From assembly GCF_900113015.1 (NCBI RefSeq), contig NZ_FONV01000004.1, forward strand, positions 186,001-250,000: DNA of 64,000 bases, given 5' to 3'. The position numbers and the translations under genes were made by a program. Of this stretch, positions 51,497 to 60,283 are shown piece by piece (the stretch's first letter is position 1; each line of letters opens with the position of its first letter). A model generated the notes under the pieces. The model was not told where the DNA came from. It did no database searches and saw only the letters and a list, made by a program, of their open reading frames with translations. The stretch is from Actinoplanes philippinensis. GTDB lineage: Bacteria; Actinomycetota; Actinomycetes; Mycobacteriales; Micromonosporaceae.

Positions 51497-52201
51497 ATTT
51501 CCCTCACCGACAGGGCCATCGCACAGATCCGGGAGCTCATCCGGTCCGGTCAGCTGGCCCCGGGGTCGAAGCTTCCACCCGAACCGCAACTGGCAGCGCA
51601 GCTCGGGCTCTCCCGCAACCTGATGCGCGAGGCCGTCAAGGTCCTGACGGCGGCCCAGGTCCTGGAGATCCGCCGGGGTGACGGCACCTATGTGACCAGC
51701 CTGCAGCCCGACATGCTGCTCGGCGGGCTCGGGGGCGCCATCGAGCTGCTGCAGGGCGACACCGGCAACCTGCTCGACGTCATGGAGGTACGGCGGCTGC
51801 TCGAACCGGCGGCGGCGGCGCTGGCGGCCGGCCGGATCACCGAGCCGGCGCTGGCCGAGGTGCGACGGCATCTCGACGCGATGCGGGCGGCTCGCGACGA
51901 CGTCGAGCTGCTGAACCGGCACGACACGGCGTTCCACCGGGCCGTCGTCGCGGCGACCGGCAACGACACCCTGGTGACGCTGCTGGAGGGCATCTCGGGC
52001 CAGACCCTGCGGGCCCGCATCTGGCGGGGCCTGGTCGACGGTGACGCCGCCGGCCGCACCGTGGCCGAGCACGAGGCGATCTATCAGGCCCTGGTCAGCC
52101 GGGACGGGCCGCTGGCCCAGGCCGCGGCCCTGCTGCACGTCAGCAACACCGAGAGCTGGCTGCGGGATCACGTGCGGCCGGTGACCCCGAGCCGGCCCTG
52201 A
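51497..52201 (+). CDS. GntR-family regulator with apparent ATT start codon
   Basis: Protein of 234 residues. wHTH: SLTDRAIAQIRELIRSGQLAPGSKLPPEPQLAAQLGLSRNLMREAVKVL; FCD domain follows (VRRLLEPAAAALAAGRI, HDTAFHRAVVAATGNDTL, HEAIYQALV). Proteins of this type normally begin MSLTD. Here the codon before SLTD is ATT, with GGAGGAG at 51484-51490, six bases away. No ATG, GTG, TTG or CTG exists in frame between it and the stop at 51440-51442. The first ATG downstream (51623) would remove most of the DNA-binding domain. Likely regulates fucose/aldonate genes upstream. Confidence 0.8.
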   Translation: MSLTDRAIAQIRELIRSGQLAPGSKLPPEPQLAAQLGLSRNLMREAVKVLTAAQVLEIRRGDGTYVTSLQPDMLLGGLGGAIELLQGDTGNLLDVMEVRRLLEPAAAALAAGRITEPALAEVRRHLDAMRAARDDVELLNRHDTAFHRAVVAATGNDTLVTLLEGISGQTLRARIWRGLVDGDAAGRTVAEHEAIYQALVSRDGPLAQAAALLHVSNTESWLRDHVRPVTPSRP

Positions 52202-52385
52202 CCCGGAAGGCTTCTCGATACTTGCGATTTCTGTCCGAGAGTTTCAGATCGACACGTGTTAACGTCTCGGTTACACAGTCATGCAAGTCGATGTAGTCGC
52301 CGGGTTTGCACGCTGCTGAGGGGGCGAGAGTCCCGGGACGGCTCTGCGCCGGCGCCCGACCCGCGCGACCGGAAAGAGAGATCGC

Positions 52386-53885
52386 GTGCACACCACATCA
52401 CGGCGCTCCGGGCGCCGGCAGGCTCTCGCGGCACTGGCCGTCGCCGCACTGGCCGCGGGCGGCACGGTGGCCGTCAGCAATCCGCCCGCCATCGCCGCCG
52501 AGAGCACGCTGCGTGCCGCGGCGGCCAAGGCCGGGCTCTTCTTCGGCGTCGCCGCCTCGCCGGGGCGCCTCGGGCCGATCGTCGCGCAGGAGTTCAGCCA
52601 GCTCACTCCCGAGAACGACATGAAGCCCGACTCGATCGCCACGTCCAGCGGCGGGCTGCGCAACACCGGCAACGCGGACACGCTGGTCAACCACGCGCAG
52701 TCCAACGGCATGCTGGTCCGGGGCCACACCCTGGTCTGGCACTCGCAGGCGGGCCAGTTGCAGGGCGCGAGCCAGGCGACGCTCAACACCTTCATCGGCA
52801 ACGCGATCACCCGCTGGGGCAGCCGGATCGCGTACTGGGACGTCGTCAACGAGGCGTTCGACGACAACAACACCGGCCGGCGCCGGACCCAGTGGCCGCA
52901 CAGCCTGAGCCGGGACGCCAACGGCGACGGCGACTACGTGGACTCGGGTGACACCGATGTGATCCGGGAGTCGTTCCGGCGCGCCAAGGAGGTCGTCCGG
53001 CAGAACAATCTCAGCACCAAGCTGTGCATCAACGACTACGACGTCGAGGGGCTGACCGTCGGTGGCGGCGGGCGCAACAACAAGGCCCAGGCTCTGTACG
53101 ACGTCGTCCGGGCGTACACCCAGGGCTCGGAGAAGCTGATCGACTGCGTGGGGTTCCAGTCGCACTTCAACGACAACCCGAACAGTGTCATCACCGCCGA
53201 CCTGCAGGCCAACATCCAGCGGTTCGCCGACCTCGGGGTCGAGGTGCACCTGACCGAGGTGGACATCGACGACGACCTGAGCGGCAACGACATCGGGCAG
53301 GGGCAGGCCGACAACTATCGCAAGGTCGTCCGCGCCTGTCTGAACGTCGCCGGGTGCACCGGCATCACGGTGTGGGGCATCGCCGACAGCGAGTCGTGGC
53401 GCTCCTCCGAACGGGGCCTGCTGTTCACCGGCGGCAACGGCAACTACCAGAAGAAGGCCGCCTACCACGCGGTGCTCGACGAGCTGAACAAGGGACGGTC
53501 CGGCTCGTCGTCGGCCTCCCCGTCGGTGCCGGTGTCGCCCTCGATCCCGGTGTCGCCCTCGGTGCCGGTGTCGCCGAGCACCTCGACCGGCACCGCCGCG
53601 TGCACGGCCACGGTGTCGCTCGACTCCTGGACCGGCGGTTTCGTCGCGACCGTGCGGGTCACCGCGGGCCCGTCGGCGATCACCGGCTGGCGGGTCACCG
53701 CCGCCCTGCCGGCCGGCACCGGCGTCACCGGGAGCTGGAACACCGAGCGCAGCGGGGCGAGCGGCACGGTGCAGTTCGCCAATGTCGCCTACAACGGCCG
53801 GGTCGCCGCCGGGCAGTCCACCGAGTTCGGCTTCCAGGGCACCGGCACCGCCGCCGGCGCCACGTTCGCCTGCGCCGCCGCGTGA
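52386..53885 (+). CDS. secreted GH10 endo-1,4-beta-xylanase with CBM2
   Basis: Protein of 499 residues. N-terminal SRRSGRRQALAALAV... signal peptide, possibly Tat-type, cleaved near AIAAE. GH10 barrel about 40-365 with acid/base E156 (WDVVNEAFDD) and nucleophile E291 (VHLTEVDID). A Ser/Pro/Val linker of repeated SPSVPV units leads to a C-terminal CBM2 (about 400-499) with the paired Cys and exposed Trp residues (SLDSWTGGF, ITGWRV, GSWNTE). It hydrolyses xylan bound through cellulose. The GTG start follows AGAGAGATCGC. Region 52202-52385 is AT-richer and contains CGAGAGTTTCAGATCG, a possible regulatory site. Confidence 0.93.
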   Translation: MHTTSRRSGRRQALAALAVAALAAGGTVAVSNPPAIAAESTLRAAAAKAGLFFGVAASPGRLGPIVAQEFSQLTPENDMKPDSIATSSGGLRNTGNADTLVNHAQSNGMLVRGHTLVWHSQAGQLQGASQATLNTFIGNAITRWGSRIAYWDVVNEAFDDNNTGRRRTQWPHSLSRDANGDGDYVDSGDTDVIRESFRRAKEVVRQNNLSTKLCINDYDVEGLTVGGGGRNNKAQALYDVVRAYTQGSEKLIDCVGFQSHFNDNPNSVITADLQANIQRFADLGVEVHLTEVDIDDDLSGNDIGQGQADNYRKVVRACLNVAGCTGITVWGIADSESWRSSERGLLFTGGNGNYQKKAAYHAVLDELNKGRSGSSSASPSVPVSPSIPVSPSVPVSPSTSTGTAACTATVSLDSWTGGFVATVRVTAGPSAITGWRVTAALPAGTGVTGSWNTERSGASGTVQFANVAYNGRVAAGQSTEFGFQGTGTAAGATFACAAA

Positions 53886-53904
53886 GGCCGGGGCCGAGGT
53901 GACA

Positions 53905-53946
53905 CGCGGGCGGGTGGCCCGTGGTACGTGATGCCACCCGCCCGCG
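53905..53946. terminator. bidirectional hairpin between xylanase and hexosaminidase genes
   Basis: CGCGGGCGGGTGGC and GCCACCCGCCCGCG form a perfect 14-bp stem with a 14-nt loop between two convergent genes. There is no T run, as is common for terminators in high-GC actinobacteria. Confidence 0.75.
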
Positions 53947-53960
53947 GCGTCGCCCGGGGA

Positions 53961-55574
53961 TCAGGGGGTGCTGATGGCGGCCACGAGCCGGGCGATGTGT
54001 TCGGCGCGTTGCTCGCGGGTGGCGGGGCGGCCGGGCACGCCGGGGCGCTGCTGCCACGGGTGCGGGCCGGACGGGTGGCGGTATTCCACGCCGAACGCGT
54101 CGAGCCGGGCCAGGTGGTGGGTGAGCCGGCGTTCGAAGTCGTCGAACTCCCCGCCGGCGGGGCTCCACAGCGTTTCGGCGACCGCGCAGAGGCGGGGGAA
54201 GAGCAGGTAGTCGACGGTTCGCGGGGAGTCGGCGTGTTCGGTCCACATGGCCGCCTGGCCGCCGAGGACGTGGCGGGCCTCGTCGGGGGTGAGTTCCGGC
54301 GGCACGGGATCGAACGCGTAGACGTCGCGCAGCCCGAGCGGGATGGAGACCGGGATCGGCTCGGTGGGCAGTTCCGACTGGCGGTAGTCGAGATAGACCT
54401 TGTCGTCGGGGCAGGACACCACGTCGAAGCCCCGGCGGGCGGCGGTGACGGCGCCGGTGCTGCCGCGCCACGAGGCGATGGTGGCGCCGGGCGGCAGGTC
54501 GCCTTCGAGGATCTCGTCCCAGCCGAACGGGCGCCGGCCGGCCGCGGCGAGATGGTCGCCGAGGCGGCGTACGAACCAGGCGTGCAACTGCTGCTCGCGG
54601 GTCAGTCCGAGGGCGGCCATCCGCTGCTGGGTACGGGGGTCGTCGCGCCACTGGTCCTTGGGGCACTCGTCGCCGCCGATGCCGATGTACGTGGACGGGA
54701 ACAGTTCCATGATCTCGTCGAGCACACCGGTGAAGAAGTCGACGGTGGACTCCTCGGCGTTGAGGATGTTCCGGTTGACGCCCCATCGTGTCCACACCTG
54801 CTGCGGCGCCCCCGTGACGCCGAGTGAGGGGTAGGCGGCGAGCGCCGCCTGGACGTGGCCGGGGGTCTCGATCTCCGGCACCACGGTGACGAACCGCTGG
54901 GCGGCGTAGGCGACGATCTCCCGGATGTCGTCCTGGGTGTAGTAGCCGCCGTGCGGGCGTCCGTCGGCCGGGCCGCCGCTGACCGCCCCGACCTGGCTCT
55001 CGTGCCGCCACGCCCCGACCTCGGTGAGCCGGGGGTGGCGGCGGATCTCGACCCGCCATCCCTGGTCGTCGGTGAGGTGCAGGTGCAGGGTGTTGAGGCG
55101 GTGCATGGCCATCAGGTCGACGATCCGCAGCACGTCGTGTTTGGGCAGGAAGTGGCGGGCGACGTCGAGCATCAGGCCGCGCCAGGCGAAACGCGGGGTG
55201 TCGTACACCTGCATCGAGGGGATCGCCCAGCGGTGACCGACCCCGGGGGCCTTGCGGTGCACCGCGGGTGGCAGCAGTTGCAGCAGCGCCTGGCAGCCCC
55301 AGAAGACCCCGGCCGGCCCGCCGCCGGTGATCACCGCGCGGTCGGGGGTGACCCGCAGCCGGTACGCCTCGGCGTCGAGATCCGCGTCGAGCGCCAGCGT
55401 GACGGTGGCGTCGGTGGCGACGCGGGGCAGCGGCAGGCCGGTGGGTGGCCGCAGCGCCGACTGCAGCCAGGTGAGGACGCCGTCGAGGGCGGCCGGCGCG
55501 GCGACGGCGCTGTGCCGGTCGAGCAGGAGTTCGCCCTGGCCGGGGACGAGAGTGTGCGGACGGGGTGTCAGCAA
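53961..55574 (-). CDS. GH20 beta-N-acetylhexosaminidase, cytoplasmic
   Basis: Protein of 537 residues with no signal peptide. The N-terminal GH20b domain (about 5-120) is followed by the barrel: FAWRGLMLDVARHFLPKHDVLRIVDLMAMHRLNTLHLHLTDDQGWRVEI and the catalytic pair D302-E303 in YIGIGGDECPKDQW. It releases terminal GlcNAc from imported chitooligosaccharides by substrate-assisted catalysis. It begins with TTG, 9 bp after the permease stop, and is the last gene of the binding-protein/permease operon. Confidence 0.9.
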   Translation of the reverse strand: MLTPRPHTLVPGQGELLLDRHSAVAAPAALDGVLTWLQSALRPPTGLPLPRVATDATVTLALDADLDAEAYRLRVTPDRAVITGGGPAGVFWGCQALLQLLPPAVHRKAPGVGHRWAIPSMQVYDTPRFAWRGLMLDVARHFLPKHDVLRIVDLMAMHRLNTLHLHLTDDQGWRVEIRRHPRLTEVGAWRHESQVGAVSGGPADGRPHGGYYTQDDIREIVAYAAQRFVTVVPEIETPGHVQAALAAYPSLGVTGAPQQVWTRWGVNRNILNAEESTVDFFTGVLDEIMELFPSTYIGIGGDECPKDQWRDDPRTQQRMAALGLTREQQLHAWFVRRLGDHLAAAGRRPFGWDEILEGDLPPGATIASWRGSTGAVTAARRGFDVVSCPDDKVYLDYRQSELPTEPIPVSIPLGLRDVYAFDPVPPELTPDEARHVLGGQAAMWTEHADSPRTVDYLLFPRLCAVAETLWSPAGGEFDDFERRLTHHLARLDAFGVEYRHPSGPHPWQQRPGVPGRPATREQRAEHIARLVAAISTP

Positions 55575-55583
55575 GGCGGGACC

Positions 55584-56390
55584 CTAGCCCTTCACGGCGC
55601 CGGCGGACATGCCGGCGACCAGGTTGCGCTGGATGATCAGGAAGAACACGACGACGGGGGCGGCGAAGATGACGGACGCGGCCATCTGGGCGCCGAAGTC
55701 GGTGCCGGTGTGCGGGTTGGTGAACGAGGCGAGCCACACCGGCAGGGTGTAGCGGGCCTCGTCCTGCATGAACGTGTAGGCGATGAGGTAGTCGTTCCAC
55801 GCCGCGATGAACGCGAAGATGCCGGTGGCGACGATCCCGGGCGCGACCAGCGGGAAGAGGACGCTGACCAGGGTGCGCCAGGTGGTGGCGCCGTCGATCT
55901 GGGCGGCCTCCTCGACCTCGGCGGGGACGGCGACGAAGAAGCCGCGCATCACCCAGATGGAGAAGGGCAGGACGGTGGCGACGTACGCGAGGATCAGCGC
56001 CGCGTAGGTGCCGAGCAGATCGAGCCGGTTGAACATGGTGAACAGCGGGATGAGCATGGCGGTGGCGGGCAGCATCTGGACCGCGAGGATGACCACCATG
56101 ATCGCCCGCCGGCCGGGGAACCGGAATCGCGACAGCGCGGCCGCGGCGAAGATGCCGAGCACGATCGAGGCGGCGACGGTGACGGCGACGACGATGACGC
56201 TGTTGCCGAGGTTGGTGAGGAACTGCGGCTGGGTGACGGCGGCGGTGAAGTTGCCGAGGGTCGGGTGGTGCGGCCAGAAGTGCGGGTCGGGCGTCATCAC
56301 CTCGGGCCGCGGTTTGAAGGCGGTGTTGACCATCCAGTAGACGGGGAAGAACCACACGAGGCAGAAGACGGCGGCGATCGCGTTCTTCAC
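55584..56390 (-). CDS. CUT1 ABC permease of the chitooligosaccharide/GlcNAc operon (MalG type)
   Basis: Protein of 268 residues with six TM helices; EAA loop EEAAQIDGATTWRTLVSVLFPLVAPG. ATG overlaps the previous permease stop by 4 bp. Similar in layout to NgcG/DasC of streptomycetes. Confidence 0.9.
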   Translation of the reverse strand: MKNAIAAVFCLVWFFPVYWMVNTAFKPRPEVMTPDPHFWPHHPTLGNFTAAVTQPQFLTNLGNSVIVVAVTVAASIVLGIFAAAALSRFRFPGRRAIMVVILAVQMLPATAMLIPLFTMFNRLDLLGTYAALILAYVATVLPFSIWVMRGFFVAVPAEVEEAAQIDGATTWRTLVSVLFPLVAPGIVATGIFAFIAAWNDYLIAYTFMQDEARYTLPVWLASFTNPHTGTDFGAQMAASVIFAAPVVVFFLIIQRNLVAGMSAGAVKG

Positions 56391-57337
56391 AGGTCCTCCC
56401 CGGCGTTGAGCAGGTTGCGGATGTAGACGGCGGTCAGCGCGAGCAGCAGCAGCGTGGTGACCACCGAGATCGCCGCCCCGTTGCCGATCTTGAAGCCGAC
56501 GAACGCGGTCTGGTACGTGAAGACGCCGAGGGTCGCGGTGGCGTCGTCCGGCCCGCCGCGGGAGATCAGCCAGATCTGGTTGAACACGTTGTAGTCCCAG
56601 ATCACCGACAGGATGGTGACCAGCAGCAGGGTGGGCCGCAGGAACCGCAGCGTGACGATCCGGTAGACGGTGATCTCGGAGGCGCCGTCGAGCCGGGCCG
56701 CCTCCTGGTGCTCGTGCGGCACCTGGGTCTCGGCCGCGTTGAGGGTGAGCGCGATGAACGGGACGGCCTGCCAGACGATGAGCAGCCAGATCACCACGTA
56801 GGCGAGGACCGGGTCCTGCGCCCAGTTGAGCCCGGCGGTGTCGCCGAAGACGCCGAGCATCCAGTTGACGACACCGTATCCGGGCTGGAACAGCCAGTTC
56901 CAGACCAGCGACGACGCCACGTTCGGCATCGCCCAGGCGACGATCAGGACGACGGTCACCGTGGTCCGCCAGCCGCGGCCGAGGCGGGTGAGCAGGTGCG
57001 AGACCCCCATGCCGAGCAGTACGCTGCCGGCCACCATCGCCGCGGTGAACACGACGGTACGCGCCAGCGAGGCCCAGAAGGCGGGGTTCCGCAGCAGCGT
57101 CGTGTACTGGTCGGCGCCGACGAAGCCGTAGGCGCCGGTGAACAGGGTGCGCTGGCTGTAGTCGGTGAACGAGGTGTAGACCAGGAACCCGATGGGCGCG
57201 AGCGTGACCACGGCCAGGACCAGGGCGGCCGGGCTGAGCAGCAGGTACGGCGCCGGGTCCCGCCGGCGGCGCGAGCGCGTCACCGGCGGGGCGGTCGGGG
57301 CGACTGTCACGTCGCGCGGGGCGGTGGCGGTCCTCAC
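56387..57337 (-). CDS. CUT1 ABC permease of the chitooligosaccharide/GlcNAc operon (MalF type)
   Basis: Protein of 316 residues, six TM helices after an Arg-rich cytoplasmic N-terminus; EAA loop QEAARLDGASEITVYRIVTLRFLRP. GTG start overlaps the binding-protein stop by 4 bp. The operon lacks an ATPase, as expected for MsiK-energised importers. Confidence 0.9.
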   Translation of the reverse strand: MRTATAPRDVTVAPTAPPVTRSRRRRDPAPYLLLSPAALVLAVVTLAPIGFLVYTSFTDYSQRTLFTGAYGFVGADQYTTLLRNPAFWASLARTVVFTAAMVAGSVLLGMGVSHLLTRLGRGWRTTVTVVLIVAWAMPNVASSLVWNWLFQPGYGVVNWMLGVFGDTAGLNWAQDPVLAYVVIWLLIVWQAVPFIALTLNAAETQVPHEHQEAARLDGASEITVYRIVTLRFLRPTLLLVTILSVIWDYNVFNQIWLISRGGPDDATATLGVFTYQTAFVGFKIGNGAAISVVTTLLLLALTAVYIRNLLNAGEDL

Positions 57338-58626
57338 TGCCCGGCGAGGGTGGTCTCGAGGTGGGCGTCGAACTCCGTACCCGCGGCTTGGGGCGTCTTG
57401 GCGCCGGAGGCGACCGCGGCGAACAGCTGGTTGATGCTCTTGTCGCCCTCGATCGTGGACCACTGGGCCGCGGCCGGGGTGGCCTTGGACGACAGGGCGC
57501 CGCCGAAGAAGCCCTGCTGCTGCTCGGTGAGTCCCTTGGCCTGGGCGGCCTGGATGCCCTCGGTGCTGTTGGGGATCCAGCCGTCCTTGCCGAACACGAA
57601 CTCGTCTTGCACGGCCGGGCTGCCGGCGATCTTCACCCATTGCAGGGCCAGGTCGGGGGCGTCGCTCTTGGCGGCGATGCCCCAGTCGGAGCCGCCGAGC
57701 ATCACCGGCTGGGTCCTGCCGGAGGTGCCGGGGAACGGGAAGGTGCCCAGGTCCTCGGCCTTGATCTGCGGGTTCGCCTTCCGGATGAGGCCGATCGAGC
57801 CGCTGGTGGCCAGGATCGCGGAGGTCTTGCCGTCGGCGAACAGCTGCGTCTGGTCGGGGGTGATGGTGTCCAGCGTGCGTGACGCCGCGGTGGAGTACGT
57901 GTTCTGGAACGCCTTGAACTCGGCGAGGCCCTTCTGCCCGGCCGGGGTGGAGAAGCCGCCCTTCCACGTCTTGCCCTCGGCGGTGGCGATCTCGCCGCCG
58001 GCGTCCCAGAGGAACTGCAGTCCGGCGAACCAGTACTGGCCGGGCAGGTAGAACGGGGCGAAGTCGGCGGCCGGGTTCTTCGCCTTGACCTTGTCGAGCG
58101 CGCCGGTCAGCTCGGTGTAGGTCGCCGGGACCGCGGTGACCCCGGCGGCGGCCCAGGTCCTCTTGTTGTAGATGACGGCGCGGGCGCCGGCGAAGCCCGG
58201 CACGCCGTAGAGGGCGCCGTCGACGGTGGCCGGGTTCTCCAGGCCGGCCAGCCAGGTGCGGCCCTGCTGCAGGTCGGCCTTGTGCGCGGTGAGGTCGAGC
58301 AGGCCGCCGTTGGCGGCGAACCCGGGCACCTGGGTGTTGCCGAGGTCCAGCACGTCGGGGGTGCCGCTGGTGGACAGCGCCGTACTGATCTTGGTGGTGA
58401 TGCCCTCCCACTGCTGGATCTGCAGGTCGACCTGGGCGCCGGTGGCCTCGGTGAACCGCTTGTTGATCTCCTGCAGGGTGACGTCGGTGTAGTCGCCGTC
58501 CATCACCCACACGGTGAGGGTCCGGTCCTTGGGGTCGGTGGTGGCCGCGGTGCCGCCGGAGCAGGCGCTCAGGGCCAGCAGGGTGGCGCCGAGTGCGGCG
58601 GCGACGGAGGTGGATCTATGTGACAT
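57334..58626 (-). CDS. CUT1 sugar-binding lipoprotein, GlcNAc/chitooligosaccharide type
   Basis: Protein of 430 residues with lipobox LLALSACSGG. Family-1 solute-binding fold: TLTVWVMDGDYTDVTLQEINKRFTEATGAQVDLQIQQWEGITTKISTAL, GTPDVLDLGNTQVPGFAANGGLLDL, and ALYGVPGFAGARAVIYNKRTWAAAGV. It resembles the DasA/NgcE group. Substrate assignment rests on GH20 in the same operon and a GlcNAc-kinase-like gene divergent to it. ATG has AAGGAG 6 nt upstream. Confidence 0.9.
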   Translation of the reverse strand: MSHRSTSVAAALGATLLALSACSGGTAATTDPKDRTLTVWVMDGDYTDVTLQEINKRFTEATGAQVDLQIQQWEGITTKISTALSTSGTPDVLDLGNTQVPGFAANGGLLDLTAHKADLQQGRTWLAGLENPATVDGALYGVPGFAGARAVIYNKRTWAAAGVTAVPATYTELTGALDKVKAKNPAADFAPFYLPGQYWFAGLQFLWDAGGEIATAEGKTWKGGFSTPAGQKGLAEFKAFQNTYSTAASRTLDTITPDQTQLFADGKTSAILATSGSIGLIRKANPQIKAEDLGTFPFPGTSGRTQPVMLGGSDWGIAAKSDAPDLALQWVKIAGSPAVQDEFVFGKDGWIPNSTEGIQAAQAKGLTEQQQGFFGGALSSKATPAAAQWSTIEGDKSINQLFAAVASGAKTPQAAGTEFDAHLETTLAGQ

Positions 58627-58648
58627 GCGCGCTCCTTGGCGGTCATGT

Positions 58649-58703
58649 TTTTCACAGCTTGCCGTTGCCGATGAAAATTACGACCGCCAGCAGGGCTAGT
58701 CAA
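58649..58703 (-). promoter_or_regulatory. promoter and operator of the GlcNAc operon (twin of 14894-14949)
   Basis: On the minus strand TTATTGACT is followed by a -10 TAATTT exactly 17 bp after TTGACT (58703-58698 and 58680-58675). TCGTAATTTTCATCGGCAAC at 58683-58664 is identical to the GH16 promoter. TTTTCA-N17-TGAAAA (58677-58672, 58654-58649) gives the same half-site spacing. It faces the divergent kinase gene and could control both. Confidence 0.82.
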
Positions 58704-58731
58704 TAACTGTTGGCTATGTTTCCATTTCGCC

Positions 58732-59694
58732 ATGAAGCTGGTGGTGGGCGTCGATGCGGGCGGGACCTGCTCCCGGGCCGTCGTGGCGACCGTCGACGGG
58801 GAGGTCGTCGGCCGCGGGCTGGCCGGGCCGGGCAACCCGCTCGCGCACGGTCCGGAGCAGGCCGCCGCGCAGGTCGCGGCAGCGGTCCGGCAAGCGCTCG
58901 GCGGGCACTCCCCCGCCCTCGTCCTGGCGGCCGTCCTCGGCATCGCCGGGCCGGCGGGCACCGGGCCGTTCGCGGCCCAGCTGCGGATCGGCGGGCCGGT
59001 CACGGTGGTCGGCGACGCGGTCACCGCGTTCGCCGCCGGCTCCGCGGCCCCGGCCGGCGCGGTGCTCATCGCCGGCACCGGGGCCATCGCCGCGGCGGTT
59101 CACGACCATCAGGTGGTACGCACCAGCGACGGCCTCGGCTGGCTGCTCGGCGACGAGGGCTCGGGACGCTGGCTCGGGTTGCAGGCGGTGCGTTTCGCGG
59201 TCCGCAACTGGGCGCGCCCGCTCGCCGCGCGGGTGGCCGACCATGCCGGGGTGGGCCGCTCCGACGACCTGGTCTACTGGGCGCAGGCGCTGCCGTTCAC
59301 CGCCATCGACGGCCTGGCGCCGATCGTGTGCGCGGCCGCCGCCGACGGCGACCCGGACGCCGGCGCGATCGTGGACGCGGCCGTCGCGTGCCTGCTGCGG
59401 ACCCTCGCCGACCTGGGTCAGGACGGGCCCGTCGTGCTCGCCGGAGGGCTGCTCGCGGGCGGGTCACCCGTACAGCGCGGGGTGTTGACGGCGTTGGCGG
59501 ATCGCGGCCTGCGACCGCGTCTCGGTCTGGACCCGGCGGCCGGCGCCGCGTGGCTGGCGGCCCGCCGGTTCAGCTCGCTGGCGCCGGACCGCCTGCATCA
59601 GGCCCTGCTCCTGCCGGACACGTCGCTGTCGGCCCGGCTCACCACGGCGGGCCGGACGGCACGGCCGGACAGCGCCGGCCGCCGGACCGGATGA
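58732..59694 (+). CDS. BadF/BadG-family ATPase, N-acetylglucosamine kinase-like
   Basis: Protein of 320 residues of the ASKHA fold: phosphate-1 loop VVGVDAGGTCSRA, GIAGPAG, phosphate-2 VLIAGTGAIAAAV, LGWLLGDEGSGRWLGLQAV, and adenosine motif VVLAGGLLAGG. The arrangement matches eukaryotic-type GlcNAc kinases and bacterial homologues that act in amino-sugar and muropeptide recycling. Divergent from the importer operon, it would phosphorylate GlcNAc freed by GH20. The ATG is preceded by weak signals only. Confidence 0.87.
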   Translation: MKLVVGVDAGGTCSRAVVATVDGEVVGRGLAGPGNPLAHGPEQAAAQVAAAVRQALGGHSPALVLAAVLGIAGPAGTGPFAAQLRIGGPVTVVGDAVTAFAAGSAAPAGAVLIAGTGAIAAAVHDHQVVRTSDGLGWLLGDEGSGRWLGLQAVRFAVRNWARPLAARVADHAGVGRSDDLVYWAQALPFTAIDGLAPIVCAAAADGDPDAGAIVDAAVACLLRTLADLGQDGPVVLAGGLLAGGSPVQRGVLTALADRGLRPRLGLDPAAGAAWLAARRFSSLAPDRLHQALLLPDTSLSARLTTAGRTARPDSAGRRTG

Positions 59695-59711
59695 CGGCCG
59701 GAGTCGGTGAC

Positions 59712-60281
59712 ATGCAAGATCACCACTACGGTGGTCGCGTGACATCAGATCCCTTCACCACGCCGGTGGACCCCTACCACCCGCCGCTCGGCGAGACGCA
59801 TGCTCCGTTCGTACCGCCGCCGGAGGCGGACCCTGCGCGGGGGGACGGCGACCGGAGGCAACGCGGTCTGCTGCGCATCGTCATCGGCCTCGCCGTGGTG
59901 CTCTGCCTCGGCGCCGCGGTGGTGGCCGGGCAGCTGTGGCCGGCGGAGGAGACGGCGGCGAAGCCGGACGCGTCCGCCGCGGCGTGGCCGGACCTGCCCG
60001 CGCTGCCCGGCAGCGCCGAGACCGGCCTGCGCGCTGCCGACGGCGGTCCGGCGACGCAGATCCGGTTCGTCAACACGACCGGCGGCAAGGTCGTCATCGC
60101 GTGGCTCGGTTACGACGGCAAGCGCTCCGACTACGCGACCCTCGATCCGGGACAGACGTACGAGCAGCAGACGTTCGTCGGCCACGTCTGGGTGGCGGCG
60201 ACAGTGGACGGCGAGGCGATCGCGGTGTTCCAGCCGACCGCCCAGCCGGGCCGGGCCGTGATCGGCCAGCGGCCGGAGTAG
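59712..60281 (+). CDS. membrane-anchored protein with VHL-beta domain
   Basis: Protein of 189 residues. A cytoplasmic Pro-rich N-terminus (FTTPVDPYHPPLGETHAPFVPPPEADP), one TM helix (LLRIVIGLAVVLCLGAAVVAGQLW), then an exterior domain IRFVNTTGGKVVIAWLGYDGKRSDYATLDPGQTYEQQTFVGHVWVAATVDGEAIAVFQP. That pattern is the beta domain of the von Hippel-Lindau family, also found in bacteria without a known role. Start at ATG 59712 (GGAG 8 nt upstream); an ATG at 59691 overlapping the kinase stop and a GTG at 59739 are alternatives. It follows the kinase closely. Confidence 0.75.
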   Translation: MQDHHYGGRVTSDPFTTPVDPYHPPLGETHAPFVPPPEADPARGDGDRRQRGLLRIVIGLAVVLCLGAAVVAGQLWPAEETAAKPDASAAAWPDLPALPGSAETGLRAADGGPATQIRFVNTTGGKVVIAWLGYDGKRSDYATLDPGQTYEQQTFVGHVWVAATVDGEAIAVFQPTAQPGRAVIGQRPE

Positions 60282-60283
60282 AG

